The notes below the pieces were generated by a model that was given only the letters and a program-made list of their open reading frames with translations, searched no databases and had not been told where the DNA came from. Below are positions 36,419 to 45,977 of a DNA stretch of 64,000 nt, piece after piece; the stretch's first letter is position 1, and every line of letters starts with the position of its first letter. The position numbers and the translations under genes were made by a program. The DNA comes from Haloplanus rubicundus (GTDB taxonomy: Archaea; Halobacteriota; Halobacteria; Halobacteriales; Haloferacaceae). Where the stretch lies: contig NZ_CP031148.1 in NCBI RefSeq assembly GCF_003342675.1, forward strand, positions 186,001 through 250,000, in the 5' to 3' direction.

Positions 36419-36442
36419 GGCTAGGCCCACGGAAAACAGCGG

Positions 36443-36449
36443 AATAAGT
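36443..36449 (-). promoter_or_regulatory. TATA box of glyA
   Basis: AATAAGT on the plus strand (ACTTATT on the minus strand), centred 28 nt from GTG 36418; it decides the start in favour of 36418 over 36430. Confidence 0.4.
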
Positions 36450-36508
36450 AGCGTGGTTCGTCACAAACTTTCCCGTGGAATCGGGGTGCTCCACCGCCGG
36501 ATAGCCGG

Positions 36509-37264
36509 TTACCGGAACACAGTCCCCGAGCCGTTACAGACGCCACAGGCCACGGAGCCACCGTCGCAGAAACAGCCGACCCACTCGTCGCGATAGATCG
36601 GGGTCGAGTCGTAGTCGTACTCGATGCGGGACTGGTATCGGCCACCCATGCCACCACAGGAGCCACAGGCCGTCTGCCCCGACCCGGCGCAGGCCGGACA
36701 CTGACGCTCGCCCGTGGAGACGGCGACGATCGCCGAGCGCGCAGGTGGTTCCGCGGGCGTGGCGGATATCGAGCGCGCAGGCGGTTCCGCGGGCGTGGGG
36801 GGCGTCCAGTGGGTCGCGTAGAAGTCGGTCGCCAACGCCCGCGCGTCGGGCTCCAACCGATCCAGGTTGGGCTCCAGCGCCCGGGCGAGCAACGTCGCCG
36901 CGTCCCGATTCAGTTCTCGGCGGGTCGGGTCCCACACGTGCGCGAGCAACTCCTCAACGAACGCGTAATCGAAGGGGTCGTCCCAGAAGTCCCGGTACTC
37001 GAATAGGGTCGTGAAGGGGTTCCCCCGATACGTCGGGTTGTCGGCCCAGTACGCACAGATGAAGCTGATCGCCGGCGGCAGGCCGTCGGGGTCGAGCAAC
37101 CACAGGTTGTCGTCCAGAGCCTCGACGAGCCCTCTCGACGCGGCCGAGTCGATTGCCTCCCGGTCCGCGTCCCACACCTGCCCGAGCAGTCCGCGGACGA
37201 AATCGACCCCGAGCGGCTCCTCACGCTCCCACTGCGCGTCTATCTGATGTGCGAACGTATTCAT
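36509..37264 (-). CDS. Unknown protein with DnaJ-like zinc-finger C-terminus
   Basis: 251 residues, MNTFAHQIDAQW start. The first 150 residues hold two related helical repeats of about 75 residues (LLGQVWDADREAIDSAASRGLVEAL and LLAHVWDPTRRELNRDAATLLARAL), each with EALDDNLW/RALEPNLD-type ends. A linker contains a 12-residue tandem repeat (TPAEPPARS). The C-terminus has CPACAGSGQTACGSCGGMG and CFCDGG..CGVCNGSG motifs, as in the DnaJ CXXCXGXG zinc domain. Sits between gcvPB and glyA. Not recognised as a known family; chaperone-like or protein-binding role possible. Confidence 0.65.
   Translation of the reverse strand: MNTFAHQIDAQWEREEPLGVDFVRGLLGQVWDADREAIDSAASRGLVEALDDNLWLLDPDGLPPAISFICAYWADNPTYRGNPFTTLFEYRDFWDDPFDYAFVEELLAHVWDPTRRELNRDAATLLARALEPNLDRLEPDARALATDFYATHWTPPTPAEPPARSISATPAEPPARSAIVAVSTGERQCPACAGSGQTACGSCGGMGGRYQSRIEYDYDSTPIYRDEWVGCFCDGGSVACGVCNGSGTVFR
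36735..36798. repeat. 36-nt period direct repeat inside the zinc-finger gene
   Basis: GAGCGCGCAGGTGGTTCCGC starts at 36735 and recurs with one change at 36771, giving a duplicated TPAEPPARS linker in the protein. Confidence 0.6.
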
Positions 37265-37346
37265 CCGTACTAGATGACATCAAGACGACATAACTGTATC
37301 TGCGCGTCGAGACCGTCCGAATCGACGGTCGATTCGACCGTCGCGG

Positions 37347-38801
37347 CTACTCCAGCGCGTGCCACGACAGCCGCGGGTTCCGGGCCGCGGAGGCCTGATC
37401 GATCCGCCGGGCCGTCGTCGTCCGCGGCGTCTCGGTCAGGTCGTCGGCGTCCATCTCGGCGACGGCGTTGAACGCCGCCGCGAGGTCGTCGAGTCTCGCC
37501 TTCGACTCCGTCTCCGTCGGCTCCGTCATCAGCGCCTCGTCGACGATTTCGGGCCACTTCGTCGTCGGCGGGTGGACGCCGTAGTCGAGCATCGACTTCG
37601 CCACGTCGCCCGCGTCCGCGTTGGCGCTCGCGACGAACTCGTGGTGGAAGGGGCCGTACGGCACCTCGTACTCGATCTGTGAGGCGAGGTAGTTGGCGTT
37701 GAGCACGGCGGTTTCGCTCACGTTCTCCAGCCCCTCGTCGCCGTGACGCAGGATGTAGGCGTAGGCCTTCACGAGCACCAGCCAGTTGCCCATAAATTCG
37801 TGGACGCGCCCGATGCTGTGTTCGGGGGCGTACGTCTCGTAGCCGTCGTCCGTCTCGCGGACCTGCGGGGTCGGGAGGAAGGGCGCGAGATCCGCCCCGA
37901 CGCCGATGGGCCCCTGCCCCGGCCCGCCGCCGCCGTGGGGCGTCGCGAACGTCTTGTGCAGGTTGAAATGCATGATGTCGAAGCCCATATCGCCGGGGCG
38001 AGCCTTCCCGAGCAGGGAGTTGAGGTTCGCGCCGTCGTAGTAGAGGAGACCGCCGGCGTCGTGGACGATCTCCGCGATCTCCTCGATGGAGCGCTCGAAC
38101 AGCCCCAGCGTGTTGGGGTTGGTGAGCATCAGGAGCGCGGTGTCGTCGCTCACGGCCGCTTCCAGCGCGTCGACTTCGACCCGGCCCGCCTCGTTCGAGG
38201 GGAGTTCGACCACGTCGTAGCCGGCCATCGCCGCGCTGGCGAAGTTGGTGCCGTGGGCCGACTCGGGGACGATCACCTCGTTCCGGTCGTCGCCGTTCGC
38301 GTCGTGGTACGCTTTGGCCACCTGGATGCCCGTGAACTCGCCGGCCGCGCCGGCGGGGGGCTGCAGGGTCACCGCGTCCATCCCGCCAATCGTGGCGAGC
38401 GTCTCCTGCAGGTCGTACAGCAGGTGGAGGATCCCCTGTTTGTCCGCGTCGGCGCGGAGTGGGTGGACCCGGTTGCCCGGATGGGCCGCCACGTCCTCCG
38501 TGAATTTGGGGTTGTACTTCATCGTACACGACCCCAGCGGGATGGAGCCGGACTCGATGCCGAAGTTCATCTGGGAGAGGCGGGTGTAGTGACGCGCCAC
38601 CTCCGGCTCCGCGGGCGCGGGCAGGGTGAGTTCGTCGCGGGTCAGGTCGTCGGGCAGCGACGACTCGACGGCCACCGTCTCGGAGCGTTTCTCGGACAGC
38701 AGGGGTTCGTACTGCCCACCGGCGTACCAGCGCGTCTGTTGGTGGGGCGGGTCGGATGCCCCGTCCGCTCCGTCCGGCCGTTCGCGCCGTTCCTGACTCA
38801 T
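37347..38801 (-). CDS. gcvPB: Glycine dehydrogenase (decarboxylating) subunit 2
   Basis: 484 residues from ATG 38801, overlapping gcvPA by 4 nt (ATGA). C-terminal half of the split P-protein carrying the PLP lysine in [17 protein letters not shown] near 275. Also [11 protein letters not shown] near 105 and [20 protein letters not shown] near the C-terminus are typical. It decarboxylates glycine and passes the aminomethyl group to lipoyl-H protein. The N-terminal 45 residues are a charged extension. T- and H-protein genes are not in the window. Confidence 0.95.
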   Translation of the reverse strand: MSQERRERPDGADGASDPPHQQTRWYAGGQYEPLLSEKRSETVAVESSLPDDLTRDELTLPAPAEPEVARHYTRLSQMNFGIESGSIPLGSCTMKYNPKFTEDVAAHPGNRVHPLRADADKQGILHLLYDLQETLATIGGMDAVTLQPPAGAAGEFTGIQVAKAYHDANGDDRNEVIVPESAHGTNFASAAMAGYDVVELPSNEAGRVEVDALEAAVSDDTALLMLTNPNTLGLFERSIEEIAEIVHDAGGLLYYDGANLNSLLGKARPGDMGFDIMHFNLHKTFATPHGGGGPGQGPIGVGADLAPFLPTPQVRETDDGYETYAPEHSIGRVHEFMGNWLVLVKAYAYILRHGDEGLENVSETAVLNANYLASQIEYEVPYGPFHHEFVASANADAGDVAKSMLDYGVHPPTTKWPEIVDEALMTEPTETESKARLDDLAAAFNAVAEMDADDLTETPRTTTARRIDQASAARNPRLSWHALE

Positions 38802-40132
38802 ACCGCGCTCACCTCCCGTTCCGGCGCGAGTGCGTCGATCAGCGCGTCCACGTTCTCGCGGTTGGTGTCGGTCACGCAGACGGCCAGCCGCTCCTCGCCG
38901 CCGTCGTCGACGGTCCGGAGGGCGAGGCCAGCCTCTCGACAGCGCTCGACGACGGCCGCCGCCGACTCGTCGGTGTCGATCAGCGCCTCGCGGAAGTGGT
39001 GGCCGTCGTAGACGGGGGCGGTGAAGCCGTCGAGGGCGTCGATGCGCTCGCAGGCCTCCCGGATGCCGGTCACGCACTCCTCGGCCAGCCCGGTCAGGCC
39101 GTCGGGACCGAGCCACGCCGCGTGGATGGCCGCCCGGAGCGCCAGCCACGCCTGGTTGGTGCAGATGTTCGAGGTGGCGCGCTCCCGGCGGATGTGCTGT
39201 TCGCGGGTCTGCAGGGTCAGCGTGTACGCGCGGTTGTCGGCGTCGTCCTCGCTGATGCCGACGAGGCGACCGGGCACCTGCCGGAGGAAGTCCTCGCGGC
39301 ACGCGAAGAGGCCGAGACCCATCCCGTAGGTCGTCGGCAGGCCGAGGACGCCGGCGTCGCCGACCACGATGTCGGCGCCGTACGACTCGGGGGGTTCGAG
39401 CACCGACAGGGCAACGGCGTCGGAGCCGACACAGAAGAGGGCGTCGTGGTCGTCCGCGAGGTCACCCACCGCGTCGAGGTTCGGTTCGAGGACGCCCCGC
39501 GCGTTCGGCGTCGCGGCGTAGATCAGGGACACCTCGTCGTCGACCCGGTCGGCCAGCGCGTCCACGTCGACCGTTCCCTCGCTCGTGGGGTAGGTGTCGA
39601 CGCCGATGCCCGGACCGTCGGTGTAGTTGTCGAGAACCGAGCGCACCCGGTCGGGCAGGTCGTCGGGCACGAGGACTATCTCACCGCTCGACTGCCGCAC
39701 CCGGTCGGCGAGGAGGGCGGCCTCACCGAGCGCCGTCGCGCGGTCGTACATCGAGCAGTTGGCGACGCCGAGGCCCGTCAGTTCGACGACGAGCGACTGG
39801 AACTCGAACAGCGCCTGCAGGAACCCCTGCGTGATCTCCGGCTGGTACTGCGTGTAACTGGTCAGAAACTCCGAGCGCAGGGAGAGGTGATCGACCACCG
39901 AGGGGACGTAGTGGTCGTAGTGACCACCGCCGAGGAACTCGGTCAGGTCGGGCGACTCGTCGAGGATGCCCTCGACGGCCGCCCGGGTCTCCCGCTCCGA
40001 GTGGGCGTCGATCCCGTAGTCGCCGTCGAACCGGACCGATTCGGGGATGTCGAACAGCGCGTCGGGGTCGCTTACCCCCACTGCGTCGAGCATCGCCGAC
40101 CGCTCCGCGTCGGAGTGAGTCGCGTACGGCAT
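38798..40132 (-). CDS. gcvPA: Glycine dehydrogenase (decarboxylating) subunit 1
   Basis: 444 residues, [15 protein letters not shown] start. N-terminal half of the split P-protein: [18 protein letters not shown] near 64-81, [20 protein letters not shown] near 93-112, [18 protein letters not shown] near 123-140, and [13 protein letters not shown] near 315. Functions only with GcvPB, with which it overlaps (ATGA). The 71 nt upstream to the alcohol dehydrogenase gene should hold its promoter or allow read-through. In many haloarchaea gcvT and gcvH precede this pair; here they do not. Confidence 0.95.
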   Translation of the reverse strand: MPYATHSDAERSAMLDAVGVSDPDALFDIPESVRFDGDYGIDAHSERETRAAVEGILDESPDLTEFLGGGHYDHYVPSVVDHLSLRSEFLTSYTQYQPEITQGFLQALFEFQSLVVELTGLGVANCSMYDRATALGEAALLADRVRQSSGEIVLVPDDLPDRVRSVLDNYTDGPGIGVDTYPTSEGTVDVDALADRVDDEVSLIYAATPNARGVLEPNLDAVGDLADDHDALFCVGSDAVALSVLEPPESYGADIVVGDAGVLGLPTTYGMGLGLFACREDFLRQVPGRLVGISEDDADNRAYTLTLQTREQHIRRERATSNICTNQAWLALRAAIHAAWLGPDGLTGLAEECVTGIREACERIDALDGFTAPVYDGHHFREALIDTDESAAAVVERCREAGLALRTVDDGGEERLAVCVTDTNRENVDALIDALAPEREVSAV

Positions 40133-40203
40133 GTCAATCGGACTCAGGCCGCTCGACGTATATAGTCGGCGTTGTGAGGTGGGGTACGTGGTCGATCATG
40201 ACA

Positions 40204-41391
40204 TTAGTGGGTCGTCTCGAACTCGCCGTCGAACGCCCGTTCTAGGATGTCGGCCAAGTCGTCCGGGTCCGTCGCCCGGGGGTTGCCGGTGAGACAGCCG
40301 TCGTCCATCGCCTGCTCCGCTAACTGCGGGATGGCGTCGCGCTCGGCCGCCGTCTCCGCGAGCGTCTCCGGGATGCGCACGTCGGCCGCGAGACGTCGCA
40401 CCGCCCACACCGCCTTCTCGGCCTCCGCCCGCGCCGGCTTCGACCGGTCCACGTCCTCGCCCAGCGCCGCCGCGATGTCCACCATCTTCTCGGGCACCTG
40501 CGGGAGGTTGTACTCCATCACGTAGGGGAGGAGGATGGCGTTGGCCAGCCCGTGGGGCACGCCGAACGTCCCACCGACCTGGTGGGAGACGGCGTGGACG
40601 GCGCCGAGGCCGGCGCCGTTGAACGCCATGCCAGCCTGCGAACTCGCCTTCGCCATCTTCGACAGCGCCTCGCGGTCGCCGCCGCGGTACTCGACCGCGC
40701 GGGGCAGGTACTCGCCGACCTTCTCGACGGAGTCGATAGCCAGCGCCGAGGTCTGGCTCTGGGCCCTGATCGAGACGTAGGCCTCGATGGCGTGGGTGAG
40801 TACGTCCATGCCCGTCGCGGCCTTGACCGGCGCCGGCGCGCTCGCGGTCAGTTCGGGGTCGACGAGAGCCAGATCGGCCAGCAGGCTCACGTCACCGATC
40901 TCCTCTTTGATCGAGGTGTCGGAATCCTTCACGATGGTCCAGTGGCCCACCTCGCTCCCCGTCCCCGCCGTCGTGGGGACGAACACGGTCGGCGGTGGGT
41001 CGTTCGGGACGTTACCGCTCCCCTCGAAGTCGAGGATGTGGCCGTCGTTGGTCGCGAGGATGCTCGCCGCCTTCGCGGTGTCGATGGAGGAGCCGCCGCC
41101 GACGCCGAGAACGAGGTCGGCGCCGGCCTCGTCGTACGCCGACGCCGCCTCGTGAACGACCACGTCCGTCGGGTCCGGCTGGACGCCGTCGAAGACGGAG
41201 TAGCGACGCCCCGACGCCTCGATGGCGTCGAGCAACGGATCGAGAACGCCCGCGGCCCGCACCCCTTCGTCGGTGATGACGAGGGGATGCTCGGCGTCGA
41301 ACTCGTCGAGATACGAGCCGAGTTCGGTCGCCGCCCCCCAGCCGAAGAGCATTCGGTTCGGTACGTTCCACATCTGATGAGTCGAGGTCAT
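40204..41391 (-). CDS. Iron-containing alcohol dehydrogenase
   Basis: 395 residues from ATG 41391 (MTSTHQMWNVPN). Group III Fe-dependent ADH: NAD loop VGGGSSIDTAKAASIL near 90-105, TTAGTGSEVGHW near 137, and metal ligands in DVLTHAIEAYVS near 197, AVSHQVGGTFGVPHGLANA near 263-280. Oxidises alcohols or semialdehydes such as 4-hydroxybutyrate or lactaldehyde-type substrates. Same strand as the M81 and aldehyde dehydrogenase genes upstream; a 162-nt gap with its own promoter space. An upstream in-frame ATG at 41484 would add an implausible Pro-rich stretch. Confidence 0.93.
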   Translation of the reverse strand: MTSTHQMWNVPNRMLFGWGAATELGSYLDEFDAEHPLVITDEGVRAAGVLDPLLDAIEASGRRYSVFDGVQPDPTDVVVHEAASAYDEAGADLVLGVGGGSSIDTAKAASILATNDGHILDFEGSGNVPNDPPPTVFVPTTAGTGSEVGHWTIVKDSDTSIKEEIGDVSLLADLALVDPELTASAPAPVKAATGMDVLTHAIEAYVSIRAQSQTSALAIDSVEKVGEYLPRAVEYRGGDREALSKMAKASSQAGMAFNGAGLGAVHAVSHQVGGTFGVPHGLANAILLPYVMEYNLPQVPEKMVDIAAALGEDVDRSKPARAEAEKAVWAVRRLAADVRIPETLAETAAERDAIPQLAEQAMDDGCLTGNPRATDPDDLADILERAFDGEFETTH

Positions 41392-41553
41392 AGTATCTAG
41401 GTTCCTGTTGTCGTAGCCGGGACAGTGATCGGGCGGCCGGCCCGGCGAAACGGATTCGCGTGACGTGGCCGCCGCGTATGCCATACGTTCCCGTTTCGGC
41501 GCAAGTCCGTTGTGTCACATATCGACGGGCAGTTAAGTTCGTGGGACGGGGCC

Positions 41554-43026
41554 TCACACCACGTCGTCGAGCGGGTAGATCGGCCGGGGAACGTGCTGGT
41601 AGTCGAACGCCGAGAGGTCGGGGCTACACAGCCCCGGGGTCGCCACCTCGCGCACCGCGCCGACGAGGGGTTCGAACGCCGCCCGGTAGTGGACCGTACT
41701 CTTGAGGACGAGGACGCGTTCGCGTTCGGGCGTGATCCCCTGACTCCGGAAGGCTTCGGGGTCGTACGGCTGCTGGCGGTGGGAACCGACGAGCACGTCG
41801 ATGCCGTCGACGTCGAGGAGGGCCGTCCGGCCGAACGATACGTCGAGTCCCGTCGACATCGGCCCGTAGTTGCGGTAGTTGCCGTCCGAGAGGAGGCGCA
41901 CCCGCCCCGTCACGTCCAGCGGGTCGCCGTTCTCGCCGCTCCGGCCGCCGAGCGACAGCGACAGCTCCGCGCCGACACCCGCCTCGGCCGCCGCCGCGAC
42001 GGCTTCGGGGTCGTAGATCGTCGCCAGCGCCGCGTCCTCGACGCCGGCGTCGAGGAGGGCGGCCAACAGGGCGGTGCCGTCCTGTGCGCTCCCGCCGCCG
42101 GGGTTGTCGGAGATGTCCGCGAGGAGCAGGGGGGCGTCCCCGTCCCACGTCGCCGCCTCCGCGGCGGCGTCGGCGACGCTCGTGTAGTCGCGGTCGAACT
42201 CGTCGCGGCGGTCGACCGCCTCGTCCGCGAGGGCGCGACAACGCTCCCGAACGTCGTCGGCAACGGACCGGTCCGCGACGCCGACGACCGAAAATCCGGC
42301 GTGGTCCACGTCGGCCTGCGCGAAGCCACCGAAGACCGACACGTCGGGGATTCCGTCCCCTTCGTCGTCGGCCGCCGCGGCGAGCAGGGAGGCCATCGGT
42401 TCCGTCTCCGTCCGGAGTTCCGGCAGGGGCGGGAGGAGCGGCGCGCGTTCGACGACGATTTCGGGGGCCAGTTCGCCACGGAGCGTCGCGGCCATCGCCC
42501 GCGCCGCCGTCTCGCCCGTGTCGCCGATGTCGACGTGCGGGTAGGTGTCGTAGCCGAACAGGCCGTCCGCGTGGGTCGCCATCCGCGTCGAGATGTTGGC
42601 GTGGAGGTCGAGCGACGCCATCACGGGCACGTCGTCACCGACCGCGTCGCGGACGCGGTCGAGGATGTAGCCGTCGCCGTCTCGTTCTCCCTCGCTCACC
42701 ATCGCGCCGTGGAGGGCGAGGAGGACGCCGTCGGGATCGGTCCGCTCGATGCCCGTCAGGACCGCCTCCAGCAACGTCTCGCGGGCCTCCGCGGTGACGA
42801 CGCCGCCGGGCGTGGCGTCGGCGGCGACGGTCGGCACCACGTCCCAGTTTTCCTCGCTTGCGACGCGGAGGAACCCGCCGACGGCGGTGTTCGTCCCCTC
42901 GAGGTCGGCGATCACGTCGTCGCCGTAGTGGAGCGACGCGTCGGCGAACGCCGACATATCCGTCGGGAGCGCCGAGAACGTGTTCGTCTCGTGTTCGATC
43001 TGTCCGATCAGGACGGTGTCGCTCAC
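41554..43026 (-). CDS. M81 family (MlrC-like) metal-dependent hydrolase
   Basis: 490 residues from GTG 43026 (VSDTVLIGQI), overlapping the aldehyde dehydrogenase stop (GTGA). Family hallmark HETNTFS at 12-18, LLALHGAMVSEGERDGDG near 100-118, MASLDLHANIS near 140, and ISDNPGGGSAQDGT near 300. MlrC cleaves the linear fragments of microcystin; M81 members are often next to ABC transporters in uncharacterised amide- or peptide-degrading loci. Here it is coupled to an aldehyde dehydrogenase and near an importer, consistent with a catabolic role on an imported amide or lactam. Confidence 0.88.
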   Translation of the reverse strand: MSDTVLIGQIEHETNTFSALPTDMSAFADASLHYGDDVIADLEGTNTAVGGFLRVASEENWDVVPTVAADATPGGVVTAEARETLLEAVLTGIERTDPDGVLLALHGAMVSEGERDGDGYILDRVRDAVGDDVPVMASLDLHANISTRMATHADGLFGYDTYPHVDIGDTGETAARAMAATLRGELAPEIVVERAPLLPPLPELRTETEPMASLLAAAADDEGDGIPDVSVFGGFAQADVDHAGFSVVGVADRSVADDVRERCRALADEAVDRRDEFDRDYTSVADAAAEAATWDGDAPLLLADISDNPGGGSAQDGTALLAALLDAGVEDAALATIYDPEAVAAAAEAGVGAELSLSLGGRSGENGDPLDVTGRVRLLSDGNYRNYGPMSTGLDVSFGRTALLDVDGIDVLVGSHRQQPYDPEAFRSQGITPERERVLVLKSTVHYRAAFEPLVGAVREVATPGLCSPDLSAFDYQHVPRPIYPLDDVV

Positions 43027-44477
43027 AGGTAGGGGTCCCCCATGTCGTCGTGTTCGATCACGACGCTGTCGACGGTCGTGAACGCCTCGACGCCCTCCAG
43101 TCCGCCCTCGCGCCCGATGCCGCTCTCCTTGTTGCCGCCCCACGGGCTCTGGGGCATGGAGACGGGGAAGGTGTTGACGGCGACGAGGCCGTGGTCCAAC
43201 CGGTCGGCCAGCTGCGTCGCGTCGAGCGAGTCGGTCCACAGCGACGCCGCGAGGCCGAACGGCGAGTCGTTCGCCACCGCGATGGCCTCCTCGGTCGAGG
43301 AGACGGTGACGAAGGAGAGGACGGGACCGAATATCTCCTCGCAGGCGACGGTCATATCGGGGGTCACGTCGTCGAAGACGGTCGGCTCGACGAAGTGGCC
43401 GTCCGCGAGGGTGGGGTCGTCGGGCGTTCCGCCGCCGGTCAGGAGCGTCGCACCCTCCTCGACCGCGGAGTCGACGTAGCCCAGTACGTCGGCTTTCGCG
43501 TCCGCCGAGATGACCGGTCCCATGTCCGTCTCCGGATCGTCGCCGCCGCCGAGCGTGATGCGCTCGGTCTTCTCGACGACCGCCGCGACGAGTTCGTCGT
43601 GGACGTCCTCGTGGACGAGACAGCGGGAGGTGGCGACGCAGTTCTGGCCGGCGTTGGAGAAGATGCCGGCGACGACGCCGCGGGCGGCGTTCTCCACGTC
43701 CGCGTCGTCGAGGACGATGGCGGGCGCCTTGCCACCCAACTCCACGTCGACGGGCGTGACGTGTTCGGCCGCGGCTTCGAGGACGCCCCGGCCGACGCCG
43801 GTCGATCCGGTGAACGTGATGGCGTCGACGCCGCCACTGCCGGCGAGTTCGGCACCCACCTCGCTCCCCGGCCCGGGGACGAGGTTGACGACGCCGTCCG
43901 GGAACGCCTCGGCCATCACCTCCCCGACCCACATGGTCGACAGCGGGGCGAGACTCGGTGGCTTGACGACGAGCGTGTTGCCCGTCGCCAGCGCAGCCGC
44001 GAACCCGCGCGTCCCGAGGAGGAGCGGATAGTTCCACGGGACGACGTGGGCGGTGACGCCGTACGGCGACCGCTTGGTGTAGTTGAGCCGGTTCTCGGCG
44101 GTCGGCACCGTGTCGCCCCGGACCTTGTCGGTCACGCCCGCATAGAAGCGGAACTGGGCGACGGTTTCGGCGATTTCGCCCTCGGCGGTCGGGCGGGGTT
44201 TGCCCGCCTCGGCCGCCAGCAGGGCGGCTAGCTCGTCGGCGTCGTTCTCGATGCGGTCGGCGACCGTTCTGAGCGGCGCGGCGCGGTCGGCGGGCGACGC
44301 CGACGCCCAGTCGTCGGCCGCCGTGCCCGCGGCGTCGATGGCGGCGCGCGCGTCGGCGGCGTCGCCGCTCGCTACCCGACCGACCGTCTCGCCGGTCGCC
44401 GGATTCTCGACCGACAGGGTCGTCGCGGCATCGTGGCGCTCCCCGTCGATCACCAGGTCGTATTCGTGACTCTCCAT
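43023..44477 (-). CDS. NAD(P)-dependent aldehyde dehydrogenase
   Basis: 484 residues. Complete ALDH signatures: VPWNYPLLLGTRG near 145, FTGSTGVGRGV near 226, general base in ELGGKAPAIV near 250, nucleophile Cys in NAGQNCVATSR near 284, and EEIFGPVLSF near 385. Closest in style to the succinate-semialdehyde/gamma-aminobutyraldehyde/betaine-aldehyde group. Translationally coupled to the M81 gene. Divergent from the glutamine-synthetase-like gene, with a 177-nt shared promoter region. Confidence 0.93.
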   Translation of the reverse strand: MESHEYDLVIDGERHDAATTLSVENPATGETVGRVASGDAADARAAIDAAGTAADDWASASPADRAAPLRTVADRIENDADELAALLAAEAGKPRPTAEGEIAETVAQFRFYAGVTDKVRGDTVPTAENRLNYTKRSPYGVTAHVVPWNYPLLLGTRGFAAALATGNTLVVKPPSLAPLSTMWVGEVMAEAFPDGVVNLVPGPGSEVGAELAGSGGVDAITFTGSTGVGRGVLEAAAEHVTPVDVELGGKAPAIVLDDADVENAARGVVAGIFSNAGQNCVATSRCLVHEDVHDELVAAVVEKTERITLGGGDDPETDMGPVISADAKADVLGYVDSAVEEGATLLTGGGTPDDPTLADGHFVEPTVFDDVTPDMTVACEEIFGPVLSFVTVSSTEEAIAVANDSPFGLAASLWTDSLDATQLADRLDHGLVAVNTFPVSMPQSPWGGNKESGIGREGGLEGVEAFTTVDSVVIEHDDMGDPYL

Positions 44478-44529
44478 GCGGCGACTCCCCCGCGACTCGG
44501 CCTAAGCGTTGTCCACCGAATGTGTGGGC

Positions 44530-44595
44530 ATTTATAAGAGATCGGCGCTGGTGAGCGCCCCGAACCACCGTCCCGGCCCGCCACCGTATTTATTC
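44530..44595. promoter_or_regulatory. Divergent promoter elements between ALDH and the GS-like gene
   Basis: CATTTATAAGAG around 44530-44541 can serve as the minus-strand TATA for the aldehyde dehydrogenase, and CCGTATTTATTC around 44584-44595 as the plus-strand TATA for the ligase, whose leader would then be about 40 nt. Confidence 0.35.
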
Positions 44596-44654
44596 ACTCG
44601 CAAGTCCCCGGGTGAACCGCTATGAGTTGGTAGGTCTCTCGTTACCCTGTTACA

Positions 44655-45977
44655 ATGACCGAGTACGAACGGGTTCGGCTGTTCTGGACGGACCTGAACG
44701 GCGTCGCGCGCGGTATCTCCTTGCCGGGAAGCGAGTACGAGGACGCGGTGGAGGAGGGGGTCGGCTTCGCCAACGGCGTGGCGGAGTTGACGCTCGAACC
44801 GGGACTGCTCGACGAGCCGCGCTACGGCGCGGAGGGCGGAGACATGATGGCCGTCGCCGACCCCGACTCGCTGCGCGAGGTGTCGTGGGCCGAGGACACG
44901 GCCGCCGTCTTCACCGACCTCACGAACGTCGATCACTCGCCGTTCGACCTCTGTGCCCGTGGCGCGCTCCGGCGGGTGATCGAGGACCTGCGAAGCGAGG
45001 GCTTTCACCCCTTCGCCGGTATCGAAGCCGAGTTCTCCGTGCTCCAGCCGGACGGCGACGGCGACTGGGAGCCGTACAACACCCGGTGTTCCTACGACAT
45101 GAGCGCAGTCGACATGGCCGACGACCTCGTCCGGGCGTGGTCGGACGCCATGGAGACGGCGGGATCGTCGGTACTCGGGGTCCACCAGGAGTCCCAGCCC
45201 GGTCAGTACGAGGTGAACATCGAGTACGACGACGCGCTGACGACGGCGGACTCGCTCATGTTCTTCCGGCACGCCGCCAAAGCCATCGCGCGCGACCGGG
45301 GGTACAAGGCCTCGTTCATGCCCCGACCGTACTCCGGCGAGGACGCCAACGGCCTCCACTTCCACCTGAGCCTGTGGGACGAGGCGGCAGAGGAGAACCT
45401 GTTCGCCAGCGAGACGGGCAACTTGCAGTTCCCGGCTGGCAAGCATCCGGCGGGCGAATCGGGGCTCTCGGAGACTGCCCACCACTTCATCGGCGGACTC
45501 CTCGATCACATGCAGGGTCTCACGGCGATCTGTGCCCCGACCGTGAACTCCTACCGGCGGCTCCTGCCGGGCATCTGGGCGCCCGTCAACGTCGCGTGGG
45601 GACCGGACAACCGCTCGACGATCCTCCGGATCCCGCCCGAACTGGGGCCGGCCGCCCGCATCGAACACCGGGTCCCCGACTCGGCGTGTAACCCGTATCT
45701 CGGCCTCGCAGCGACGCTCGCGGCGGGACTGGACGGCATCCGCAACGAGACGGAGCCGGGCGAACCGACCCTCGCCAACGCGTACGAGGAGGACTACGAC
45801 AGCCTCCCGCGGACGCTGTGGGCGGCACTGGACGAACTGGCGGCCGACGAGGTGTTGACCGAGGCGCTCGGCGAACCGCTCGTCGAGGAGTTCCTGAAGC
45901 TGAAACGCGACGAGTTCGACCGCTACATGGATTCGGTGACCGAGTGGGAGCGCGAGGAGTACATCGACGAGTTCTAG
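44655..45977 (+). CDS. Glutamine synthetase family ligase (possible gamma-glutamylpolyamine synthetase)
   Basis: 440 residues. GS-fold catalytic motifs are complete: GIEAEFSVL near 120 (metal), QPGQYEVNIEYDDALTTAD near 178, NGLHFHLSLWD near 230 (NxHxHxS), LLPGIWAPVNVAWGPDNRST near 298, and RIEHRVPDSACNPYL near 334. The spacing and short N-domain are those of the GlnA2/GlnA3/PuuA branch that glutamylates amines rather than ammonia. The adjacent aldehyde dehydrogenase and a PotABCD-type importer support an amine substrate, but ethanolamine, isopropylamine-type or other amines are possible. Stops overlap with the regulator (CTAG). Confidence 0.87.
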   Translation: MTEYERVRLFWTDLNGVARGISLPGSEYEDAVEEGVGFANGVAELTLEPGLLDEPRYGAEGGDMMAVADPDSLREVSWAEDTAAVFTDLTNVDHSPFDLCARGALRRVIEDLRSEGFHPFAGIEAEFSVLQPDGDGDWEPYNTRCSYDMSAVDMADDLVRAWSDAMETAGSSVLGVHQESQPGQYEVNIEYDDALTTADSLMFFRHAAKAIARDRGYKASFMPRPYSGEDANGLHFHLSLWDEAAEENLFASETGNLQFPAGKHPAGESGLSETAHHFIGGLLDHMQGLTAICAPTVNSYRRLLPGIWAPVNVAWGPDNRSTILRIPPELGPAARIEHRVPDSACNPYLGLAATLAAGLDGIRNETEPGEPTLANAYEEDYDSLPRTLWAALDELAADEVLTEALGEPLVEEFLKLKRDEFDRYMDSVTEWEREEYIDEF

